Notes under the pieces: model-generated | Databases searched by the model: none | The model's input: the letters and a program-made list of their open reading frames with translations, nothing else | Told to the model about the DNA's origin: nothing | Made by a program: the position numbers and the translations under genes | Source: Datura wrightii | Taxonomy: Eukaryota > Streptophyta > Magnoliopsida > Solanales > Solanaceae | Length of the DNA: 64,000 bases | Direction: 5' to 3' | Assembly: GCA_035772735.1 (NCBI GenBank) | Contig: JASDFA010000010.1 | Coordinates: 133,117,001 to 133,181,000, forward strand | Part shown: in pieces, positions 47,499 through 58,525 of the stretch | Layout: every line of letters begins with the position of its first letter | Numbering within the stretch: the stretch's first letter is position 1

Positions 47499-48975
47499 GA
47501 CTTGGTATCAGAGCGAAGTCGTATCCTAGGGAGTCCACAAGCCGTATATAGTAGAGTCTTGCTTATAGGTATGTTGTGCACTATACTTATAATCAGGAGG
47601 CTACAGGGAATTTAGGGGTTGTTTCACTTTGTTCATTAATAGATTGTGTTATAGAGCAATGATGTAAGGGCTGTTTGAAATCTAAATCGTGCTTATGTTT
47701 TAGAATTCAACTAGTGTAAGAAAGATGGCTATGAGATTTATTGACATTGATTCCTGAAAGGGTCCTAGTCGCTCTCCTGTCGATCCGAGAAATAGATTAG
47801 AGGCTCGAAGAGAGTTTCCCATTCCTTTTACCATAGTTCCTCCAAGTTCTAGTCGGAATTACTGTGGGAAGGGATTCATCCCCTCCTATTGTTTCAGATT
47901 CGATAGAGCAAAGAGAATGTAGAGTTATTGATCCTTCAGCACCTGTTGTACCTTCAGGTATATCAAAGGGATGAGATTTTGAGAAAGCATTTCAAATGTT
48001 ATCCCGAGAAGTGACGTTTTAAAGTAAATAGTTAAAATTAATGGTAGGGTCTAAGGGAACTTTTGAGAGCTCTAGTGCCCATAGGTTTTGAGACAAAATC
48101 CCCTAGCCTTCACGAATCAGTACTTACCATGGGAACTTCGACGGGTCTGAGCTAATAAGGTTTTGTACCTAGAGTAGGGCAGCACGAGTATTCGTAAATA
48201 GTCTCAGGTTTTAATTCTTTGGCCCAATATGTTTTAGATAGGGTGCGGAATACGAGGGATAGAGTATATCAATTGTATTAGTTTTGGGACCCCATTTGGT
48301 ACGAGAGTGTTTAGGAATGTCTACCCTGACAAAAATATCTACTGCTTGGATGCTAGTATTTCTCAAAAGACAGACGATCTGATTCATCGTCTCCCAGGTA
48401 ATGACAAGGTAGTGGAACAGAGTAAGAAAAACCAGGTCTATTTAAGGACCCTCGTAGTGCGGCCATCCATACATTCAATTTCTCTTTAAGATTTAGTCTC
48501 TACTTTGTCCTAGATTAGACTACAATTTCTTTTAGCCCCTGTTTCCAAGATACGCAGTGACAGGTTGTGGTAAAAGCAAAGGTAAGAGAGCAACTTCAGG
48601 TTTGACACTGATTCTATATGTTAAGTGGTTAAGTTGTGATTTTCACTTTTTTTTTCTGTGATATTTCCTAATGGTATGAATGGAAAGGTAGTATTGGAGT
48701 AAATCATAACTCCCATGGTAGTTTATTAATTTGCTTAGGGTTAGAAAAGTTAGCGATTTTATGGTACTAAAGCATGTCTATCATACGACATACAAATAGA
48801 TGGAGTTGAGAAAGTACGGTTTGATAAGAAGCGACAATAGGAAAAATGTGCTTACAAAAAATACTATGTATGTTTATGACACAAGGCAAGGAAATGTTAA
48901 AGATGTTATGGCTAAAGTTACGGCTACCGAGGTATAACCCTCATTCAAGGACGAATGATTTTAAGGGGTGGAGGA
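47499..48975 (+). pseudogene. G interior 1: primer site, gag remnant, purine tract
   Basis: The primer site TGGTATCAGAGC is at 47503-47514. A gag remnant spans about 47720-48290 over several frames and stops. Near 48120-48230 the translation (YLPWELRRV, then NKVLYLE) parallels the gag region of F and E (YLPREIR...QFLHLEQG). No zinc knuckle, protease, RT or integrase is found. The ORF at 48307-48489 is repeated in interior 2 but has no known domain. TCATTCA-AGGA-CGAATGA (48941-48958, one mismatch) and TTAAGGGGTGGAGGA (48961-48975) precede LTR2. Confidence 0.7.
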
Positions 48976-51806
48976 TGTTACACCCCCGAATTGTTTTTTG
49001 ATGTATTTGATGGTTATATGTCATATTAAGGGAATTATGGGTCGTACGTTGTCCGTACGTGAGGAGGGAAACATGTGCAAAGGGAAAAGCGAAGAGTATG
49101 TGAAGTTTGTAAATAAGGGTCCACTTTAAATTGTCATATATACAAACATAAAACGATCCAGAAGTCCATAATATATCAAATGAAAGGTATTTGAGTCTAG
49201 TTTACAGTGAAAAAAACCGCTAGTCAATCGGAGATCGGAGTAAAAGGTTACGCTCGTTTGAAGACAGCACTGTCAGTTGGGAATCGCCTAGGCGCGCGGG
49301 CGCCGAGACAAGCAGGCAGCTGAGGCGCGCGCGCGAGGGCATGTCGCAGGGGAGCCGCCCAAACCCTTGCCAGCCCGCCTCTATGAAGTAAAATTGAGCT
49401 AGAAAGCTCATTTTTACTCCTTCTTAGTTGATTTTTTTTTAATTCAGAGAATTCAAAGCCCTATCACATGTTGAAAAGATATCCCAGGTAAGAAACTTCA
49501 CTCTTGTCTCTTTTGGGCTTTGAAAAGAGAACCTTGGAAGGAAGTCATGACTTGTTGTTCTCTTGTGGTTGATTGTAGTATTGCTGCATTTTTAGATGAT
49601 TCTAGGCAGAGGAAACAGTAGGAGTTTACTCCTACTTTAGATGATAACATCTCCAAGAAAGGGTAAGTAATTCCCTTTTTGATTTCTTTAAGTTTATGAG
49701 GTCATAACTTGGAGATTGTTGTAGTATTGTGTTGTTGCTTCTTTGTGTATTTTTGTGGCATGTTGCTGCCCAATTTGTCCAGAACTTTGGTGAAGTGAAG
49801 TTGCTTCTTGTTGGCCTTGTAAATTGGACTTGGAAGGATCCTTAAAGAGTAATCTCGAAAGGAAGATTTTCGGCAAAATTATAGTCGACGTTCCAAGGTA
49901 TGTAAAGGCGTCCCTTTCCTTGTTTTTCAAGAACGAAACTAAGTTATTGAAAGGATCAATATTCCTATGTTTTTAAAATCATATTGAGGCATGTATGATT
50001 CTTTCCAAAGGGTTGGAAATACTTGGCGTAAATCTTGAATCGTTAAAAATGGTTGAAGTGAACAAATGTGAAGCGAAAGGTGTAATTTTTATACGATTGT
50101 TGCCGTAGTTCCAAATCGAGTCTGAAGTCCACTTAACATGGGCACCGTGAGCTGGTCCTTTGCACTATACTGTATATGTGATTTTTAATATATGTTAAGA
50201 TCTGGTCACTTAGTGAAATAGGTAGGAAATGCTAAGACGACGACATTTAATTGAACTTAAGCTAAGAAGATGACGCTAAGCCGATTGAGGCTAAACGAGC
50301 TTATTGAAATGACATTTTAATAATATTGTTAATCCCTCCTATATGTTTATGTTTTAAAGTGCTTAAGATAAAAAGTAGATTTTATGTTTTTTCTCTTTAA
50401 AGCTAACCAAACGGCACGTAGCAAATAAGCTAAATCGATACATGTTAACGGGGAAAGCGTGGCTAAGTTGTCAATTAGGAAAAAAGGTAAGTGTATATAA
50501 CAATTGATGGAATAGTGAACACGAGGGTAAAGACTTGAGTGTAGAGTGAATAGGTTTTGGCAAAGAAGTTAAGATGAATAAGGAAAGTAGGGCTAAATAT
50601 TGTAAAATTAGACGATACAGGTTACGATTGTGAACGAGGTAGGAAACAACAAGGAAGATTAACCCTGTTCTAAAGACGTTTAGCAAAAGAGTTATAAATT
50701 GTGTTGTTTATGTTCAGTATGTGTTACGTTGATGAATAAACACTAAAGTGTTAACCTTCTACGAAATAATTAGAGTTGAACGTCTGCAAAATAGTAACTT
50801 AAGTTGAGAAGCTCTCTGCTATACCCCTAAAGGATTATGTTAAGTTATCTATTCTAAGTGTTGAAATTTTCTACCATGTCTGAAAAGGGTAATCCTAGGA
50901 TCTTCTAAGTCACTTATGATTATGTAAGTTTTCTTAAGCTCCGCGATAATTGCAGATTTATGTAAGTCAATCCAGCATCACCCGAATTATGGCTATATAT
51001 CTTTATTTACCTATAAGGCATCACTTAGAGAGTTACTCTCGAGTTCCCAAGTTATAGAGCTCCAAGTCTCAGATCCTTAAGTTATGTCTTTACGTCCCTA
51101 ATTTATGTTGAAATATGCTAGCTGATCTAAGAAGTTTTTGAGAGATCATATTTCGAGAATTATGCTAATGTCTCGGTCAAGTATCTGATGTTGTATACAA
51201 GTCTAAGAACTCAAGTATTTATATGTCTTCCCAGTAAGAAGTCTTAATGCGTACGATTTTCATGTTATAACATCTAGTTGAATTCTTTCAATTATATTCA
51301 AGTCATGCATCGTTATGTTTAGCTCTTATTGAGTTATAAGTTGAATTTCCTAAATTCAGAGGAGAGATTCTCCTAGGTACCAATGTTCCTAATGTCTGAG
51401 TAAGTATAAGCGCAGGCTATGATAATGATCAGTTATGCTCAGAACTTTGAATACCAGGAAGTCTCCTGGAGGTCACCTAGTTAACTAAATACGAGTTATA
51501 CATTATATAGAAGTCTTATACGTTGTATGTTTGTAGGCTTTGTGGACTTAGTGTGTATAATGGTATTCAGTTTGTGGCCTTGTCGACTTTTTGTTGTTTA
51601 GTTTAGCATACTCATAGCCTTGTTTACATTTCAATTGTTTACCTTGTATTGATTAGACATTATGGGTCTAGTTTGTGCTCTAGTTGATTCTGACAGGTGG
51701 CCTGGACGGCCTAGGTGTTACAGTTACAGATGTCATATAGTCGGCTTCCCAGTCAGTCAGGTATGGGGAGCTAGTCGCGCCCTCCCCCCAGTTATGGGGC
51801 ATGACG
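48976..51806 (+). repeat. G LTR2, internally deleted
   Basis: 2831 bp. It matches LTR1 except for a deletion of about 1.46 kb at 51537, corresponding to about 45767-47226 of LTR1, which removes the minisatellite. It has the 45-bp segment near 49740 that LTR1 lacks. Confidence 0.87.
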
Positions 51807-53284
51807 GACTTGGTATCAGAGCGAAGTTGTTTCCTATGGAGTTCACAAGATGTATCTAGTAGAGTCTTGCTTATAGGTATGTTGTGCACCATACTTATAA
51901 TCAGGAGGCTACAGGGAATTTAGGGGTTGTTTCACTTTGTTCATTAATAGATCGTGTTATAGAGCACTGATGTAAGGGCTGTTTGAAATCTAAATCATGC
52001 TTATGTTTTAGAATTCAACTAGTGTAAGAAATATTGCTGTGAAATTTATTGACATTGATGCTTGAAAGTGTCCTAGTCGCTCTCCCGTCGATCCGAGAAA
52101 TGGATTAGAGGCTCGAATAGAGTTTCCCATTCCTTTTACCATAGTTCCTCCAAGTTCTAATCGGAATTACTGTGGGAATGGATTCAGCCCCTCCTATTGT
52201 TTCAGATTCGATAGAGCAAAGAGAATGTAGAGTTATTAATCCTTCAGCACCTGTTGTACCTTCAGGTATATCAAAGGGATGAGATTTTGAGAAAGCATTT
52301 GAAATATTATCCCGAGCGGTGACGTTTCAAAATAAATAGTTAAAATTAATGGTAGGGTCCAAGGGAACTTTTGAGAGCTCTAGTGCCCATAGGTTTTGAG
52401 CCTAAATCCTCTAGCCTTCACGAATCAGTACTTACCACGGGAACTTCGACGAGTCCGAGCTAATAAGGTTTTGTACCTAGAGCAGGGAAGCATGAGTATT
52501 CATGAATAGTCTCAGGTTTTAATTCTTTGGCCCAATATGTTTCAGATAGGGTGCGGAATACAAGGGATAGAGTATATCTATTGTATTAGGTTTGGGACCC
52601 CATTTGGTCCGAGAGTGTTTAGGAATGTCTACCCTGACAAAAATAACTATTGCTTGGATGCTAGTATTTTCTCAAAAGACAGACGATCTGATTCATCGTC
52701 TCCCAGGTAATGACAAGGTAGTGGAACAGAGTAAGAAAAACCAGGTCTATTTAAGGACCCTCGTAGTGCGGCCATCCATACATTCAGTTTCTCTTTAAGA
52801 TTTAGTCTCTACTTTGTCCTAGATTAGACTACAATTTCTTTTAGCCCCTGTTTCCAAGATACGCAGTGACAGGTTGTGGTAAAAGCAAAGGTAAGAGAGC
52901 AACTTCAGGTTTGACACTGATTCTATATGTTAAGTGGTTAAGTTGTGATTTTCACTTTTTTTTTCTGTGATATTTCCTAATGGTATGAATGGAAAGGCGG
53001 TATTGGAGTAAATCATAACTCCCATGGTAGTTTATTAATTCGCTTAGGGTTAGAAAAGTTACCGATTTTATGGTACTAAAGCATGTCTATCATACGACAG
53101 ACAAATAGATGGAGTTGAGAAAGTACGGTTTGATAAGAAGCGACAATAGGAAAAATGTGCTTACGAAAAATACTATGTATGTTTATGACACAAGGCAAGG
53201 AAATGTTAAAGATGTTATGGCTAAAGTTACGGCTACCGAGGTATAACCCTCATTCAAGGATGAATGATTTTAAGGGGTGGAGGA
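51807..53284 (+). pseudogene. G interior 2: primer site, gag remnant, purine tract
   Basis: A near-identical duplicate of 47499-48975. The primer site TGGTATCAGAGC is at 51811-51822. The same gag remnant carries the same main breaks, which shows that duplication followed decay. The hairpin before LTR3 is perfect here: TCATTCA-AGGA-TGAATGA (53250-53267), where copy 1 has a mismatch. The purine tract TAAGGGGTGGAGGA lies at 53271-53284. Confidence 0.75.
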
Positions 53285-55680
53285 TGTTACACCCCTGAAT
53301 TGTTTTTTGAACTATTTGATGGTTATATGTCATATTAAGGGAATTATGGGTCGTACGTTGTCCGTACGTGAGGAGGGAAACATGTGCAAAGGGAAAAGCG
53401 AAGAGTATGTGAAGTTTGTAAATAAGGGTCCACTTTAAATTGTCATATATACTAACATATAATGATCCAGAAGTCCCATAACATGTCAAATGAAAGGTAT
53501 TTGAGTCTAGTTTACAGTGAAAAAACCGCTCATCAATCGGAGATCGGAGTAAAAAGTTACGCTCGTTTGAAGACAGCACTATCAGTTGGGAATCGCCTAG
53601 GCGCGCGGGCGCCGAAACAAGCAGGCAGATGAGGCGCGCGCGCGCGAGGGCATGTCGCAGGGGCGCCGCCCAAACCCTTGCCAGCCCGCCTCTATGAAGT
53701 AAAATTGAGCTAGAAATCTCATTTTTACTCCGTCTTAGTTGATTTTTTTTTAATTCAGAGAATTCAAAGCCCTATCACATGTTGAAAAGATATCCCAGGT
53801 AATAAACATCACTCTTGTCTCTTTTGGGCTTTGAAAAGAGAACCTTGGAAGGAAGTCATGACTTTTTGTTGTCTTGTGGTTGATTGTGGTATTTCTGCAT
53901 TTTTAGATGATTCTAGGCAGAGGAAACAGTGGGAGTTTACTCCTATTTTAGCTGATAACATCTCCAAGAAAGGGTAAGTAATTCGCTTTTTGATTTCTTT
54001 AAGTTTATGAGGTTATAACTTGGAGAATGTTGTAGTATTGTGTAGTTGTTTCTTTGTGTGGTTTTGTGGCATGTTCCTGCCCAATTTTTCTAGAACTTTG
54101 GTGAAGTGAAGTTGCTGCTTGTTGGGTTTATAAATTGGACTTGGAAGGATCCTTAAAGAGTAAGCTCGAAAGGAAGATTTTCGGCAAAATTAGAGTCGAC
54201 GTTCCAAGGTATATGTAAAGGCGTCCCTTTCCTTGTTTTTCAATCATGAAACTAAGTTATTGAAAGGATCAATATTCCTATGTTTTTAAAATCATATTGA
54301 GGCATGTATGATCCTTTCCAAAGGGTTGGAAATACTTGGCATAAATCTTGAATCGTTAAGAATGGTTGAAGCGAACAAATGTGAAGCGAAAGGTTTAATT
54401 TTTATACGATTGTTGCCGTAGTTCCAAATTGAGTCTGAAGTCCCCTTAACGTGGGCACTGTGAGCTGGTCCTTTGCAGTATACTGTACATGTGATTTTTA
54501 ATATATGTTCAGATCTTGTCACTTAGTGAAATTGGTAGGAAATGCTAAAACAACGACATGTAATTGAACTTAAGCTAAGAAGATGACGCTAAGCCGATTG
54601 AGGGTAAACGAGCTCATTGAAATGACATTTTAATAATATTTTTAATACCTCCTATATGTTTATGTTTTAAAGTGCTTAATATAAAAAGTCGATTTTATGT
54701 TTTTTCTCTTTAAAGCTAAGCAAGCGGCACGTAGCGAATAAGCTAAATCGATACATGTTAACGGGGAAAGCGTGGCTAAGTTGTCAATTAGACAAAGAGG
54801 TAAGTGTGTATAAGAATTGATGGAATAGTGAACAGGAGGGTAAAGACTTGAGTGTAGAGTGAATAATTTTTGGCAAAGATGTTAAGATGAATAAGGAAAG
54901 TAGAGCTAAATATTGTTAATTAGGCGATACCGGTTACGATTGTGAACGAGGTAGGCAACAACTAGGAAGATTAACCCTGTTCTAAAGACGTTTAGCAAAA
55001 GAGTTATAAATTGTGTTGTTTATGTTCAGTATGTGTTGCGTTGATGAATAAGTGTTAACCTTCTACGAAATAATTAGAGTTGAACATCTGCAAAATAGTA
55101 ACTTAAGTTGAGAAGCTCTCTGCTATACCCCTAAAGGATTATGTTAAGTTATCTATTCTAAGTGTTGAAATTTTCTACCGTGTCTGAAAAGGGTAATCCT
55201 ACGATCTTCTAAGTCACTTATGATTATGTAAGCTTTCTTAAGCTCCATGATAATTGCAGAGTTATGTAAGTCAATCCAGCATCACCCGAATTACAATTAT
55301 ATATCTTTATTTACCTATACGGAATCACTTAGAGAGTTACTCATGAGTTCCCAAGTTATAGAGCTCCAAGTCTCAGATCCTTGAGTTATGTCATTACGTC
55401 CCTAATTTATGTTGACATATGCTAGCTGATCTAAGAAGTTTTTGAGAGATCATATTTTGAGAATTATCCTAATGTCTCGGTCAAGTATCTGATGTTGTAT
55501 ACAAGTCTAAGAACTCAAGTCTTTATATGTCTTCCCAGTAAGAAGTCTTAATGTGTACGATTTTCATGTTATAACATACAGTTGAATTCTTTCAGTTATA
55601 TTCATGTCATGCATCTTTATTTTAGGCTCTTGTTGAGTTATAAGTTGAATTTCCTAAATTCAGAGGAGAGATTCTCCCAG
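53285..55680 (+). repeat. G LTR3, cut by element F
   Basis: 2396 bp in the window, matching LTR2 closely, including the 45-bp segment near 54055. It is interrupted after GATTCTCCCAG at 55680. LTR1 continues GTACCAATG at the same place (45621), so the rest should lie beyond F. Confidence 0.87.
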
Positions 55681-58258
55681 TGTCACACCCCGCCTTGGGG
55701 GGTATGACTGGCACCTGGTGCCCTACTAGGACCTGACCTGCTGGACTGTTAAGCCTGGGCGCATCTGGCGCCTGGCTGGCTCTAACTCACATTTCTGGAA
55801 ACAATGGGCTATATGACGGTTGTAAATACAGCCCCCGGCCCATTGGCCTATAGCCTCCTGTACCTGCACTAGCAGCTGACCAGAAACATAGTAATTCAGG
55901 GAAACCTATGCGGGCCGACAAGGCCACCATGCTGTCTAGTTATCTATAACTCAAACATAGCATACTAAGAAGCTACGTGACCGGCAAGGTCACCACTACT
56001 GGCGAACTATGGCCCCACATGGCCATTACAAAAGAAAGAAAGAGTAAAGGCAACTATACAACTGCACGGCCCCACACGACCGGCTCATCTGACCACAGGG
56101 AATACATACAGACTGCAAGCCTCTAGGAATAGTAATAGAACTGGCCGGGACAGGGCCCCTACCTACCCGTACTATATACAACAAAAGAAACTGAACTACA
56201 CCTCTGAAATTTAGCCTCCGGATGACTGGAGCTGAATACTCAACCGCTGACAGGGAGTCACGTAGAATCGCCTGCTCATCTATGAGTACCTGCAGGCAAG
56301 TAATGCAGCGCCCCACTGGGCGTCAGTACCACTGGTACTGAGTATGTAAAGCAACTGAAATAATATAACTGAAAACAACATGTGAAAGCAATACTATGAC
56401 TGATGAAGCAGAAGTAGGAGGAATAACTTAACTGTCTGATGAAGTAGATCGTACCTGTTCTTACTGATACCGAAGGAAGTAGGAATCATACCTGGAGGGG
56501 TATCATTGTACTACCAACCCACTCGCGTCTAATACAACATAGCATAGCATACATAACATAACATAGCACACACAAACCTTACCCGGCCCCCATAAGCCTG
56601 GAGGTACAATCAACATAGAATCTATGCCCCTACCCCGGTCATCCCATCTCCTATAGTGGCTGTAAGCATCCTGCCGGTCCCTGGGTATGCACTTGGACTC
56701 ACTGAGCCCCTGACTATAACTGTATCTGAGTCCAAAGGACTCTAAATCAACACCCCGGGCGTACCCGCTCGACGGGGGTGTATAAGGGCCGACCAAGGCA
56801 CAATATGGGGAAACTGGCTTCCCATCTTCGTCCCCTTGCGGGACGGCATATCACTCCGTAGAGCGACGTATCCTCGTCCTCTGACGGACGAGTCGATACA
56901 GCTATTAACCCTGGGCGGTCAGGGATGCTAGGTAATCCAACCCCAATCAATACAATGGTCTCAACTAATCATGATGTCTGTGTATCTCATAAGCTAAGGT
57001 TAACAGATGTAGGGTATCGTATAAATCACATACTAAGCTAATAATAGTAATCTGTAAGTGTCTGATACATGCTGAGACAGGTAAGTATAAATATAAATAT
57101 AGCCTCCTGTCAAACTGTACTGGGGTAAAAGTTATACGAGGAAGTGTTTCTACTGAAAGCTATACTGTTTACTAAGTTTCTGTGTTAACATAATTTCCTA
57201 TTTCTAACATGCTTTCTAAACCATATACAGTTACTATTCTATATCGGGAATGCTTTACTAATACTGTACTACCTTGCGAGGTTTCAGCTAAACACAACAA
57301 TATTTTAACATGGCATATTACATCACATACTGAATATACTGGGCAACCTTAACCACTTACGCCCAAATCTATATCGTACGGATAGGTATCGTACACGTTA
57401 CAACCCAAAACTGCTCATATTGCACCCATATTCATAATAACACAATAATCGATTTCCGAACATTCTACTCGTCTGTAAATTACTATACTGCTTCAATGCT
57501 ACTTAACTTGCCGAGGAAACTTAACTTTACATACCTTATCTTTGAATATTCGTCCGTCGGACGAGGCTCGGCCGGTACTTCTACTATTTTCTCCCAACTG
57601 CATTCATAAATACGTCAATCAATACTAAATACAACGTTATTGTAAAGAGCGACGTTACTTTCAATTTAATTTATAGCCTAAACTTAGGCTTATCGAAAGA
57701 CGGTCAAAAACTCGCTATTTTTCAGCGGCCCAGAAGGGAGAATTATTTACTTCTCAGCTAGGAACACATAGACATTAATTTAGAGCAATTCTACTTACTT
57801 TAGTTCGGCTGCTCACCGATTCGTCGGCCGTATTTCGCGAAACTAACTCCGTAGAAATGCTCTCTGCTGCTAAATACCTTGGTATCTAGGATTAATTTGG
57901 GTTTGGGCAGCGTTTGGCAGTGTAATCGGACGAAAATATTTAATTTTCTTCGTCTTCCCTCTGTTCACAGCGTTTCTGGAAATTTTACTAAGTGTTAAAT
58001 GATTTCCAACTGAAGTGGGGGCTTTATATACTTGGGCCTGGACAAGGGCAACGTGTCACGGAGCCATCGCGGAGGCCTCACCTCCGTGACACGCTGCCAT
58101 CGCGGAGGGGCTCTGCCTCGGCTCCTCCCGCGATGGTTCGACGGGTTTCTCATCCGATCTTTTTCTTGGGCCTTTCCCTAGCACGTATGGCCTTCAAATA
58201 TGCTTAACCAACGTGCGAATAGGTCATCTAAGTGCCGGGAATTCTACGGGGTATAACA
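55681..58258 (-). repeat. Element F 3' LTR
   Basis: 2578 bp. On the minus strand it starts TGTTATACCCCG at 58258 and ends GTGTGACA at 55681. U3 holds a GC-rich array (about 58045-58135) and a TATA box. The rest has no ORF of interest. Confidence 0.93.
58021..58096 (-). promoter_or_regulatory. Element F promoter module with TATA box
   Basis: Read on the minus strand: CAGCGTGTCACGGAGG, then CTCCGCGATG, then CTCCGTGACACGTTGC, then TCCAGG, then TATATAAAGC (58030-58021). The outer blocks are inverted copies. This repeats the module of element B (8068-8153) in order and strand. It lies about 165-240 bp from the LTR start, as expected for a core promoter. Confidence 0.75.
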
Positions 58259-58293
58259 TTCTCCCCCCCTTAGGAACATTCGTCCTCGAATGT
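58259..58293 (-). other. Element F hairpin and polypurine tract
   Basis: Minus strand: ACATTCG-AGGA-CGAATGT (58293-58276), a perfect 7-bp stem, then about 4 nt, then AAGGGGGGGAGAA directly before the 3' LTR. Confidence 0.85.
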
Positions 58294-58525
58294 ATACTGC
58301 TATCTAGAGGACTGCTTACTTTACTTTCTGGGAAAATTTTGGCAGAGTTTCCCCTGTAACATGGACTATCGCAAAAACCTGAAATGCAGAAAAGTCCAAC
58401 ACAGGCACTGCACACAATGTTCTAAACTTCACTGGACAACTAAATATCACTCCTTCTTTATCATTTACAAACATACAATCATAAGATACTGTATAAGTAC
58501 TGATACGGGCATACCTGTCGTCTGA

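Larger units (their letters stand above)
43240..55680 (+). mobile_element. Element G: tandem chain of a non-autonomous LTR element (3 LTRs, 2 interiors)
   Basis: Order: LTR1 43240-47498, interior 47499-48975, LTR2 48976-51806, interior 51807-53284, LTR3 53285-55680 (cut by F). Each LTR starts TGTTACACCC. Each interior starts with an iMet primer site and ends with a hairpin plus purine tract. The two interiors are 1477 and 1478 bp and near-identical by eye. They contain only gag remnants, so the element needs pol in trans. Its LTR termini and gag remnant resemble the E/F group. A single insertion with two LTRs cannot give this order. Unequal recombination between LTRs is the simplest source. 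Confidence 0.85.

Noticed and set aside
47354..47551. 65-residue ORF repeated at 51662-51859
   Set aside because: It spans the LTR end and primer site of G in both copies and has no coding signal.
48307..48489. 60-residue ORF repeated at 52592-52798 as a conserved small protein
   Set aside because: The two copies come from a recent duplication of the G interior, so identity does not show selection, and the surrounding gag is decayed.
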